From an uncultured Alistipes sp. (GTDB lineage: Bacteria > Bacteroidota > Bacteroidia > Bacteroidales > Rikenellaceae): DNA of 27,573 nt. A program made the position numbers and the translations under genes. The stretch's first letter is position 1. Each line of letters begins with the position of its first letter. The DNA lies in assembly GCA_904502285.1 (NCBI GenBank), contig CAJGEC010000021.1, positions 1 through 27,573 of the forward strand, given 5' to 3'. Below the pieces are notes generated by a model. The model was not told the DNA's origin, did no database searches, and saw only the letters and a program-made list of their open reading frames with translations. Below, piece by piece: positions 1-7,231 of this stretch.

Positions 1-1
1 C

Positions 2-151
2 TCTATAGAATCATTTTTTGGTCATTTGAAAGATCATTTACGATTGCATCGAGGGCTTTCAAATGAGCATTTCAAAGATTTTGTTAAATGGTATCTATAC
101 CTTCAGAGTAATCAGGGGAAAATCGCCAAAAAGAATGAGCGAGAGAAATAA
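2..151 (+). CDS. Transposase-like protein, C-terminal fragment (cut by window edge)
   Basis: An open frame enters from the left edge and ends at TAA 149-151, giving 49 residues. It starts SIESFFGHLKDHLRLHRGLS and continues with an aromatic FVKWYLYLQSN stretch and a basic tail. An ESFFGHLKDH-like motif followed by an RGL segment and an aromatic helix is the usual look of the end of a DDE transposase, where the Glu of SIES would be the last catalytic acid. The closest fit I recall is the IS256-like variant zinc-binding transposases of Bacteroidetes, but the family cannot be fixed from 49 residues. Most of the gene lies outside the window, so whether it is intact is unknown. Bases 152-207 presumably carry the right end of the element, but no inverted repeat can be assigned without the left end. 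Confidence 0.6.
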   Translation, partial: SIESFFGHLKDHLRLHRGLSNEHFKDFVKWYLYLQSNQGKIAKKNEREK

Positions 152-207
152 ATCTCCCGCCCATTATTAGCGCCGAAAAGCGCCACTTTTTGCATCATTA
201 CCTAAAT

Positions 208-242
208 AAGTAAGGCGTGTCCCGCAAGGCACGCCTTTACTT
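208..242. terminator. Bidirectional hairpin terminator between transposase and pfkB gene
   Basis: Arm 208-219 (AAGTAAGGCGTG) pairs with 230-242 (CACGCCTTTACTT) with a single bulged base, around a 10-base loop. The A/T-rich outer stem lets it serve both the converging plus-strand transposase and the minus-strand kinase gene ending at 265. Confidence 0.75.
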
Positions 243-264
243 TATACCTATGTGTAGCCTCTTG

Positions 265-1269
265 TTAGAAGAGGTATTGCTGGCTACGTACCTGCTCCCT
301 GAGGGCAAAGATCTCGTCCCAGGCCTCCTCACTAAAGGTAGTACCTACCACCTCGATAACCTTGCCAGCCGTGATAGCGCCTATGGTGCCACATTGCCTT
401 AGAGTCATACCCTCGGCCAAGGCAGAGAGGAATCCCGCAGCGTAGAAGTCGCCCGCGCCCGTGGTATCGACACGCTTCGCAGCACTCATAATGCCTACGT
501 GGAGACGCTCCACGCCACGACGAATCAGCGCTCCCTTCATACCTATCTTCACCACAGCCAACTCACACATCGAGGCTATATAGTCCAAAGCCTCCTCGGC
601 ACTCTCCTTGCCACTAAATGTCGTTGCCTCCTCCTCGTTCGCAAAGAGTATGTCTACGTATTGTGCCACGATGTCGGTCAAGAAGTCGCGGTTCTCCCTC
701 ACCACGTTGAACGAGGCGAGGTCTATGGCCACCTTGAGCCCTGCGCTCTTTGCGCGCTCTATGGTTGTGCGGATAAGTGAGTGGTCCTGAACGAGATAAC
801 CCTCAACATAGAGGCAGTCGTAGCCCTCGAAGACCGCAGGATCTATATCCTCCTTACTGAGGTGGGCCGCTGCGCCGAGGTGTGTCACCAACGTACGCTC
901 TCCGTCTGGGGATATCAGCGAGAGGCACTTGCCCGAAGGGTACTCCGACGCAAGGATGAATGGCTCGACACCTACATTTCTCAGGGCCTCGATGTAGAAC
1001 TCTCCCGTGGTATCCTCGCCCACCTTTCCGATGAAGCCTACCTCGGTGCCGAGACGTGCCATAGCACGTACGGTGTTTCCTGCCGAGCCTCCCAGCGAGA
1101 GGGAGTAGGGAGAGCCTGCCACGCTCTTGGAGATAGCCATCTGCAGGGGGCTATCCACAAGGCTCATAGAGCCCTTTTCGAGCTGGAACTCGCCCAGCAC
1201 CCCATCGTCCGACAGGGTTACTAACATATCGGTCAGGGCGTTGCCGATGCCTATAATGCGCTTAATCAT
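265..1269 (-). CDS. PfkB-family carbohydrate/adenosine kinase
   Basis: This 334-residue cytoplasmic kinase belongs to the ribokinase/PfkB fold and transfers phosphate from ATP to a sugar or nucleoside hydroxyl. The N-terminal PfkB signature is seen as GGSAGNTVRAMARLG followed by GKVGEDTTG. The C-terminal signature DTTGAGDFYAAG holds the catalytic base at about Asp274 with the GAGD anion hole. The length and the motif LGGSAGNTVRAMARLG resemble the adenosine-kinase-like subgroup that is common in Bacteroidetes, but the substrate cannot be read from sequence, so ribokinase-like sugars remain possible. The gene is preceded by an intergenic hairpin (1331-1360) and I see no clear TAnnTTTG promoter, so it may depend partly on read-through from ppiD. 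It ends 22 bases before the bidirectional terminator. Confidence 0.88.
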   Translation of the reverse strand: MIKRIIGIGNALTDMLVTLSDDGVLGEFQLEKGSMSLVDSPLQMAISKSVAGSPYSLSLGGSAGNTVRAMARLGTEVGFIGKVGEDTTGEFYIEALRNVGVEPFILASEYPSGKCLSLISPDGERTLVTHLGAAAHLSKEDIDPAVFEGYDCLYVEGYLVQDHSLIRTTIERAKSAGLKVAIDLASFNVVRENRDFLTDIVAQYVDILFANEEEATTFSGKESAEEALDYIASMCELAVVKIGMKGALIRRGVERLHVGIMSAAKRVDTTGAGDFYAAGFLSALAEGMTLRQCGTIGAITAGKVIEVVGTTFSEEAWDEIFALREQVRSQQYLF

Positions 1270-1330
1270 ACCTTAGTTATATCTTTTGTTATCCCTATAA
1301 TAGTGTTGTGGCTCTCCACCTAATGATAAA

Positions 1331-1360
1331 GGGGCCATCCCGAAAATCTTGGACAGCCCC
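1331..1360 (-). terminator. Hairpin downstream of ppiD
   Basis: On the minus strand GGGGCTGTCC (1360-1351) pairs with GGATGGCCCC (1340-1331): ten pairs including two G-U wobbles, with a 10-base loop, followed by TTTATCATTA. The T tail is weak, so it may be a leaky terminator or attenuator ahead of the kinase gene. Confidence 0.6.
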
Positions 1361-1408
1361 TATACCCGATAGGTTATCTATGTTTTTACCTTGTTAAGGC
1401 CTCTCCAA

Positions 1409-3361
1409 TTAGATAGTGCCCTCGCCACGAAGGTCCTCGACATCTACCTTAGAGGTCAAGGCCTCTACAGCAACACGGCCCATAGCAGACTCACGCTGAG
1501 TCATCTCTGGGGTACGCTCCTCAGCAACTGCTGCAGGGTCGATCTCACCATTGATAGCATCCACAACGAATACGTATGCTGCGCTGTTACCCTTAACCTT
1601 AGTCTCAACGCCTGTAGCCTGTGATGATGCGATAGCACCCACCAATGCTGGCTCGTACTTGCCTGCTACAACATTGTCACCAAACTTGATGCCAGCGAAC
1701 TCGCCGCTCTCAGCGCCCTCGATCTCAGCACCCAAAGCCAACTGTGAAGCGATAGCCTCATACTGCTTGTCGCGCTTGATGATGTTCTCGATGTTGCGCT
1801 CGTTCTTCATCTCGTACTCGTTCTGGTCGATATCTGCAACCATAACTACGTAGATTACGTTCTCGCCGTGGAAGCTCTTAGCAGCACCTACCTCAGCGTC
1901 GTAAGCCCAAACAGCGATGTTACGTGAGTTAGGGATGTTGCGTACGCCACGTGCGCGACCCATCATTGGGGTATAGTCGTTACGGTTAGCAGTGGTAGCG
2001 AGAATCTGGTACTGAGCCTCCTCAGCAGCAGCGTTGAAGGTCTCAACGTCGTTACCAACCCTCTCCAAGAATGTCTCTACGTTCTCAACGATGGTGTTGT
2101 TGGTGAGCTGGCTCGCCTTAACAACCTTGTTCACATCGGCAGTGAGCACGAAACGCTCCTTCTCGCCAAGGCCTGTAATCTTTACTACGGCAGGCTTGTG
2201 GTTGTAGGTGTAGGTGAAGATGTCACCAACCTTTGCACCGATGAAGTTGCTTGCGTCGCTCTCGTTCATCGCGACCATTGTGCGAGTGTCGGTAGTGAAG
2301 TCTACGGCAGTCTCCAACTTAGAGAAGTCGCCACCCACAGCCTTAAGGCTCTCTACGAGGGCGTTAGCCTCGATGATGTTCTCTGCTACGGCAACCTCGA
2401 AGTCGTAAGATGCTGGAGCAGTCACGTCGTTGATGAGGTATGTAGCCACCCAAGCGTCGTTCTCGAATACTGGGCCATAGTTCTTACCACCCTTGATAGC
2501 CTCCTGAACCTTGCCGTCGAGTGAAGCGTAGGTCTTGTATGTGTCGGCCTTGCCACCGATAGCACGTACAGCCTGCTTGATAGCCTTGCTGTCGCCCTGA
2601 GCCTCCTTCACGAGGTTGTCTACCTCCATCACCTGAGCCTCAGCCTCAGCCAAGTCCTCAGCCGTAGGAGCGATCTCGAAGGCTACGTAACGCAAGGTGC
2701 GAGCGCCGAAGTTCTTGTTCTCGGCCTTGTTAGCTTCGTAGTATGCGTCGATCTCCTCTGCAGTAACCTCTACCTCAGGCATAGCCTTGTAAGGTACCAT
2801 AAGGAAGTGGCCGTCGTAGGTGAAGTTGTTGTTGCGCATAGCCTGCTCAACCTCAAGACGGTTTACGTAGTTACCTGCGCTGTAAGCCTTAGAGAATTTC
2901 TGGTATGCAAGAACGAGGTCGAGGGTCTGAAGGTTTGAAACCCACTCGTTCTGCACGATGCCCACGATCTGGTCTGCTGGCCAGCCATACATCTTGTACA
3001 TCTCGGCACGCTGCTTGCTAAATACTGAGGCGTAAGCCTTGATGTCGGCCTCAGAGATGCCGAGACCTGCCTCTGCCAATGCAGGACCTGTGATGTTGTG
3101 GAAAATTGCAGAGGTGTATGCGTAGTCAGACTTACCATCCTCCTCAAGGTTGGTGTCGCGATACAACTCCTGATACTTAGCATACTCTGATGCCAAAACC
3201 TCCTCGCCGTTGATAGTCATAACGGCCTGATCCTCGGGCATCTCGCTCTGACGGTTGCTCATTGAGAGCTGGTCACCGAGGATGAATGCTACAAGTACGA
3301 GGGCGATTACCACTGAAAGGACAATGCCGTACTTGGTTCTTAGTGTGTTTAATGATGCCAT
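1409..3361 (-). CDS. ppiD: PpiD/SurA-like periplasmic chaperone, membrane anchored
   Basis: This 650-residue protein has a short cytoplasmic N-terminus (MASLNTLRTKYG), one membrane helix at about residues 13-29 (IVLSVVIALVLVAFILG), and a long periplasmic part, which is the PpiD topology. A SurA_N-like helical segment follows (VMTINGEEVLASEYAKYQEL, a typical opening). Helper folding of outer-membrane proteins leaving the Sec translocon is the known role of the family. A parvulin-type prolyl isomerase core is hard to see: the region around FTYTYNHKPAVVKITG resembles only the end of such a domain, so enzymatic activity is uncertain. The C-terminal 200 residues are rich in Ala, Glu, Val and Gly. 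It follows the CNNM/CorC gene in a conserved Bacteroidetes order but has its own promoter at 3403-3430. Confidence 0.82.
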   Translation of the reverse strand: MASLNTLRTKYGIVLSVVIALVLVAFILGDQLSMSNRQSEMPEDQAVMTINGEEVLASEYAKYQELYRDTNLEEDGKSDYAYTSAIFHNITGPALAEAGLGISEADIKAYASVFSKQRAEMYKMYGWPADQIVGIVQNEWVSNLQTLDLVLAYQKFSKAYSAGNYVNRLEVEQAMRNNNFTYDGHFLMVPYKAMPEVEVTAEEIDAYYEANKAENKNFGARTLRYVAFEIAPTAEDLAEAEAQVMEVDNLVKEAQGDSKAIKQAVRAIGGKADTYKTYASLDGKVQEAIKGGKNYGPVFENDAWVATYLINDVTAPASYDFEVAVAENIIEANALVESLKAVGGDFSKLETAVDFTTDTRTMVAMNESDASNFIGAKVGDIFTYTYNHKPAVVKITGLGEKERFVLTADVNKVVKASQLTNNTIVENVETFLERVGNDVETFNAAAEEAQYQILATTANRNDYTPMMGRARGVRNIPNSRNIAVWAYDAEVGAAKSFHGENVIYVVMVADIDQNEYEMKNERNIENIIKRDKQYEAIASQLALGAEIEGAESGEFAGIKFGDNVVAGKYEPALVGAIASSQATGVETKVKGNSAAYVFVVDAINGEIDPAAVAEERTPEMTQRESAMGRVAVEALTSKVDVEDLRGEGTI

Positions 3362-3402
3362 ACTGTTTTATTGTTTTTTGTCGTTATTTTCAAATAAGCC
3401 TC

Positions 3403-3430
3403 CAAAGGTAGTAAATTTTTATTAAACAAC
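3403..3430 (-). promoter_or_regulatory. Predicted Bacteroidetes promoter for ppiD
   Basis: Read on the minus strand, TACCTTTG (3410-3403) matches the -7 consensus TAnnTTTG, and GTTG (3430-3427) stands 16 bases upstream as a weak -33 box. It would give a leader of about 35 bases before the ATG at 3361. Confidence 0.5.
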
Positions 3431-3460
3431 ACCATATTATATAGTAAAAATGAATATGGT
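3431..3460 (-). terminator. Hairpin between the CNNM/CorC gene and ppiD
   Basis: ACCATATT (3431-3438) and AATATGGT (3453-3460) form a perfect 8-base stem around a 14-base A/T-rich loop. On the minus strand it is followed by GTTGTTT. It lies 40 bases past the upstream stop codon and abuts the ppiD -33 box. The stem is A/T-rich, so termination is plausible but not certain. Confidence 0.4.
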
Positions 3461-3501
3461 CTCTTTTATACCCCCTCCAAGCCCCCTTTTTTGCAGGGTT
3501 T

Positions 3502-4749
3502 TTATTTACTCGTTATCTCCACAAGGTCGAGGCGTGAACCTTCGCGGCGCAGAATCTTTATCTTGAAACTATCGTTCTCGAACTGCTCCCCCTGCTGTGG
3601 GATGCCACCATACTCGTTGATGATGTAGCCAGCCAAGGTGTCGTACTCCTCGCTCTCAGGGATGTTTAGGTGGTACTCCTCGTTGAGATACTCCACCTCA
3701 AGACGAGAGGAGAGCAACCAGGTGTTGTTGTCTATGCGCTTCTCGATGAGCTCCTGCACGTCGTGCTCATCCTCGATCTCGCCGAAAATCTGCTCCAAGA
3801 CATCCTCCAACGAGATGATACCCGCCGTTCCGCCATACTCGTCAATCACCACGGCGATACTCGCCCTGCGCTTGGTGAAGGTCTCAAGCATAGTCTGTAG
3901 AGGCATAGTCTCGGCTACGTAGATGGTCTTGATGATGATGTCCGAGAGGTCGGTAGGCTTCTCGAAGAGGCTCTTAGAATTTACATAGCCTATGATGTTG
4001 TCGATGGTGTCGTGCCATACGAAGATACGAGAGTACTTGGTCTCCACGAAGCGTTGTGTCAGCTCCTCGATGGTCGTTGTCTCAAGGTCTACGGCCTCGA
4101 CATCGACACGTTGTACCATACAATCCCTCACCCTGAGGTCAGCGAAGTCCAAGGCGTTCTGGAACAGACGAATATCCTCCTCGTCCTCGCTGTCGAGGGC
4201 CACGTTCTCCGACTCCACCAACGAGGCTAAGTCGTCGCGGTTGAACTCCGTAGGCTCTGCGCGCTGGGTCACCTTGTTGCCCGTTAGGCGTAGCATACCA
4301 TACGACAGTAGCGTGGTAAGGCGCGAGATGGGGTACAATACTATATAGAATAGGTAGATTACTGGAGCAAGCGTCGCGTAGTAGAAGTTGGGGTTGTGAC
4401 GCACTATCGACTTGGGGATGTACTCGCCAATGAAGATTATCACCACGGTCGATATGATTGTTTGTGCCAAGGTATTCTCTATTCCGAAACTGCCCAATAG
4501 CATCTTCGACATAAGCATAGAGTAGAGTACCAGGGCTATGTTGTTACCCACCAAGATAGTGGTTATGTAGTTGCTGGCGTTATGCGAGAAGCGCTCGGCT
4601 ATATGGTTAAAAAGAGGATTCTGCTTGCGGTCAATCTCCTCTCTGAGACGGTTGCGTCCCAAAAACGCAATCTCCATTCCTGAGAAGAAGGCCGAAAGCA
4701 GAAGCATTATGGCTATAGTAACTATCGTTGTAATGGTTACCTCTTGCAT
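3502..4749 (-). CDS. Hemolysin-family DUF21/CBS/CorC membrane protein
   Basis: This 415-residue inner-membrane protein has the CNNM/CorC layout. A DUF21 transmembrane part (about residues 5-150) has four hydrophobic segments, including IVTIAIMLLLSAFFSGMEIA and IISTVVIIFIGEYIPKSI. Two CBS domains follow at about 210-325 (second one with ASIAVVIDEYGGTAGIISLE). A C-terminal CorC_HlyC domain at about 340-412 contains EEYDTLAGYIINEYGGIP. Family members are linked to Mg2+/divalent-cation handling; the hemolysin name is historical. F. johnsoniae GldE has the same architecture, but the lptC/ppiD context here is not that of gldE, so I give no symbol. It lies 51 bases downstream of lptC with no obvious promoter between them, so co-transcription is likely. 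Confidence 0.88.
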   Translation of the reverse strand: MQEVTITTIVTIAIMLLLSAFFSGMEIAFLGRNRLREEIDRKQNPLFNHIAERFSHNASNYITTILVGNNIALVLYSMLMSKMLLGSFGIENTLAQTIISTVVIIFIGEYIPKSIVRHNPNFYYATLAPVIYLFYIVLYPISRLTTLLSYGMLRLTGNKVTQRAEPTEFNRDDLASLVESENVALDSEDEEDIRLFQNALDFADLRVRDCMVQRVDVEAVDLETTTIEELTQRFVETKYSRIFVWHDTIDNIIGYVNSKSLFEKPTDLSDIIIKTIYVAETMPLQTMLETFTKRRASIAVVIDEYGGTAGIISLEDVLEQIFGEIEDEHDVQELIEKRIDNNTWLLSSRLEVEYLNEEYHLNIPESEEYDTLAGYIINEYGGIPQQGEQFENDSFKIKILRREGSRLDLVEITSK

Positions 4750-4761
4750 AGGTCTCTTAGG

Positions 4762-4777
4762 CAGATATAACTATCTG
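4762..4777 (-). other. Short perfect hairpin between lptC and CNNM/CorC gene
   Basis: CAGATA (4762-4767) and TATCTG (4772-4777) form a perfect 6-base stem with a 4-base loop, 13 bases upstream of the CNNM/CorC start. There is no T tract at the right place for a terminator. It may be an RNA-processing or translation-modulating element. Confidence 0.35.
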
Positions 4778-4800
4778 TTTCTCTTAGTGTTATGGGTTAT

Positions 4801-5808
4801 TTATTCTTTTACAGCGCTATTGCTCACACTTAGTTGTTTTCCTTGGCTCAGTGCGCTATTCTCTCTGCGTAGACCACCACCCATTGATGGTGTTTCGCCT
4901 GGGCGTACGGGGCTCTTTAACTTAGCATCCCCATTACGCTGTGGCTCTGCTATAGGCAGCTTATTATCCAAGGATGGGCGAGGGTTATCGCTCTTACCCA
5001 CGGTATTGCCACTACGGAGTGTTGCCCCCTTGTTCTGTTGGTTGTTGCGGCTGTTATTGAAGTCGCGAATGTCGGGTTTTGCACCACCTGTTATCGCGCC
5101 CTTGGGTGAACTCTTGTCACCCCTCTCTGTCATTGCGGCCTTCGTTGTCGTTGCCCCCTTCTCGTTCTGCTCCTTGGCTTTAGCCTCTTGGCGAGCCTTG
5201 CGCTCCTCAGGGGTAGGCTGACTCATATCGAACTCCATCTCCGAACTATACTTACGGAAGTGGATGTTCTTCAAGTCGTCATCAGCATCGAATCCCACGC
5301 CAAAGTGCCAGCCATCGGGTTGTAGCACCTTTGTATCGACATTCGAGTATATCTTCTTTGTCGTGGCATTCCAGAATAGTTGCTGTGTGTAGATCTCCGT
5401 GAGTCCCGTCACGGTGGTATCTGCGCCATTGCGTAGGCGTTTGATAATCACCACGTTGCCCTTAGCTTCCCAGAGTCGCTGTCGCTCGTAGTAGATGGCG
5501 TAGTTTGCTGTGATTGTGGCATCTACCAACGAGAGGGTGTCGGTGTATGTTGTCATTGATATACCTCGGCGGAACTCCTGATAGGGGTTTGTCGCCAGGC
5601 TGTAGCCCTCCATAAGTGGAGAGGTGAAGGTGTAGGAGCGTTTGCCGTTGTCCATCATTACGATAGTACGGTTTTGGCTCGATTCGGTCATCAGCGTTTC
5701 GTAGTCGAAGGCTACGGGATCCGACTTCTTGCTACAAGAGAGTAGCAATGTAGCACTCCCCACGATGGAGAGTGCTATCATTGCATATCTTCTTATAGTT
5801 CCTGACAT
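4801..5808 (-). CDS. lptC: LptC-like LPS transport lipoprotein with long disordered tail
   Basis: The start is placed at the ATG at 5808 (335 residues) because it begins a lipoprotein signal (MSGTIRRYAMIALSIVGSATLLLSCSKK, lipobox LLSC). The longer frame to 5874 would overlap the TPR gene and precede the signal. LptC bridges the LptBFG transporter and LptA during LPS export. The LptC-type beta-jellyroll spans about residues 35-190: repeated beta strands with NYAIYYERQRLWEAKGNVVI and LFWNATTKKIYSN, the usual pattern of OstA/LptC repeats. From about residue 195 a 141-residue tail rich in Lys, Asn, Gln, Gly and Ser follows, with three KGA(T/I) motifs, nearly doubling the usual size of about 190. 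It sits 20 bases after the TPR gene, in a conserved coaX-to-ppiD block. Confidence 0.82.
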   Translation of the reverse strand: MSGTIRRYAMIALSIVGSATLLLSCSKKSDPVAFDYETLMTESSQNRTIVMMDNGKRSYTFTSPLMEGYSLATNPYQEFRRGISMTTYTDTLSLVDATITANYAIYYERQRLWEAKGNVVIIKRLRNGADTTVTGLTEIYTQQLFWNATTKKIYSNVDTKVLQPDGWHFGVGFDADDDLKNIHFRKYSSEMEFDMSQPTPEERKARQEAKAKEQNEKGATTTKAAMTERGDKSSPKGAITGGAKPDIRDFNNSRNNQQNKGATLRSGNTVGKSDNPRPSLDNKLPIAEPQRNGDAKLKSPVRPGETPSMGGGLRRENSALSQGKQLSVSNSAVKE

Positions 5809-5828
5809 TACGCTGTCCGTGGGTTGGA

Positions 5829-7178
5829 TTAACGGTAACGAACACGTGTTGTCTGACCAGCAGCGAAGCCACACTTGATGGTGTAGGTGTCGTCTGCGCT
5901 AAGCTCCGCGAAGAAGCACTGCTCCTGTGGAGGGAATGCTGCGCGGTAAGAGTTCATCATCTGCTGAGCAGCCTTGAGTACCTCTGGCTCATCCTTGAGC
6001 AATGATGCAGCCTGAGTCATAGCGTCGTATGCAGCCCAGTAAACGGTAGTACCGCCTACCTTATCCTCTGGACAAGGAGTTGAAGCGTAGCACTGGCCGA
6101 GGATGAAGTAAGAGTAGCCGTTCTGTGGGTTGATGCCACGGAGCTCACGTGCAGCCTCTGCAGCAGCAGCGTAGTTGTGGCTGCTGATCTCGATAAGGCC
6201 GATCTGAACGTAGAGAGGCTCCTTCTTTGTAGGATCTGTCTCAACTGCCAATGCCTCACGGAGATACTTCAATGCCTTGGTGTGGTCGCCACGGTTCTTG
6301 AAGCCCTGAGCGAGGAAGAGTGCAGCCTCAGAAGATGGCTTCATAGTGTAGTACTTCTCGGTTGTGGCGAAGAAGAAGTCGCTTGAGCACTGTGCGCGAG
6401 ACATGAGGGCAACAGCCTGTGAGAGGATAGCCTCGTTGTCTGGGTCAGCCTCAAGCTTAGCAGCGAAGAGGGCCTCAAGGTTCTCGCAGCTTGCAGCACC
6501 ACTTGTACCGAAGCTTGTCTCGAAGAGGTCGCGATACTGCTCATCCTCTGCTGCGCAATCAGCGAAGAGTGGTGAGAGACGCTCGTACTCAGCAAGAATC
6601 ATATCGCTGGTCACGCTATCATCATACTCGAAGTCCTCGCAGAGGAAACGGAAGTATGAGGTGACGATGTCGAGGTGTGTACGACCAGCCTCAATACCTG
6701 CATCGATAGCCTCCTTAAGACCCTCACGGAGCAAAGGACGGTTTGTTGTGCAGTACTTCATCATATCACGAGCCTTCATATCGAGGATGTAATCCTTACC
6801 ATTCTTCTGGTGGTCACCGAAGTAGATGACACGCTGGTCATAGATGAAGAGGATTGAGTCGATGAACATACGCTTCTCGTCGATGCTACGAGCACGCTGA
6901 GCCTTGTTCTTGTAGAGGGTTACACCACGAGCAAAGGTCTGCTGAGACGCTGCTGGACAGTTGTTGAGCAACTGCTGGAAGTACTCCGTAGCGCGCTTGA
7001 AATCCTTAGCGTCGATAGCCTCCTTAAGGTAGTTACTTGCACCGATGTTCGACTCGCGCTCCTCAACGGTAGCACCCCACTTACCATACAATCTGTCGTC
7101 GCTAAAGTCCTGCTGAGCATTTGCCGAAAATGCTACGACCATAGCCAAAGCGACCAATAGAAATTTTACACTTTTCAT
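5829..7178 (-). CDS. Periplasmic TPR-repeat protein of unknown function
   Basis: This 449-residue protein has a clear cleavable signal peptide (MKSVKFLLVALAMVVAFSANA, cut before QQ). The rest is alpha-helical and Ala-rich. Tetratricopeptide-like repeats are best seen at about residues 285-365 (AALFLAQGFKNRGDHTKALK, then IGLIEISSHNYAAAAEAARE, then GYSYFILGQCYA). Four or more Cys residues occur in the exported part. No enzymatic motif is visible, so a scaffold or binding role in the periplasm is the reasonable inference. It lies between an outer-membrane barrel and lptC, an arrangement I recall as conserved in Bacteroidetes, which suggests but does not prove a role in envelope or LPS assembly. 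The gap to the upstream gene (53 bases) shows no promoter consensus. Confidence 0.8.
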   Translation of the reverse strand: MKSVKFLLVALAMVVAFSANAQQDFSDDRLYGKWGATVEERESNIGASNYLKEAIDAKDFKRATEYFQQLLNNCPAASQQTFARGVTLYKNKAQRARSIDEKRMFIDSILFIYDQRVIYFGDHQKNGKDYILDMKARDMMKYCTTNRPLLREGLKEAIDAGIEAGRTHLDIVTSYFRFLCEDFEYDDSVTSDMILAEYERLSPLFADCAAEDEQYRDLFETSFGTSGAASCENLEALFAAKLEADPDNEAILSQAVALMSRAQCSSDFFFATTEKYYTMKPSSEAALFLAQGFKNRGDHTKALKYLREALAVETDPTKKEPLYVQIGLIEISSHNYAAAAEAARELRGINPQNGYSYFILGQCYASTPCPEDKVGGTTVYWAAYDAMTQAASLLKDEPEVLKAAQQMMNSYRAAFPPQEQCFFAELSADDTYTIKCGFAAGQTTRVRYR

Positions 7179-7231
7179 AAGTTTTTTGTGTTTGATTTAT
7201 TGTTTATTTGTTTAGTAGTCAGTCTATTGCG

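Noticed and set aside
3502..4749. Naming the CNNM/CorC protein GldE
   Set aside because: The architecture is the same, but the neighbours (lptC, ppiD) are those of the general hemolysin-family paralogue, not the gldD-gldE locus.
4571..5221. Plus-strand frame of 216 codons opposite lptC and the CNNM/CorC gene
   Set aside because: It lies antisense across two well-supported genes, has a Leu/Ser/Arg-biased composition typical of reverse frames and no domain or promoter.
5809..5874. Longer lptC start (MWLRCWSDNT...)
   Set aside because: It would overlap the TPR gene and place 22 residues ahead of an otherwise standard lipoprotein signal.
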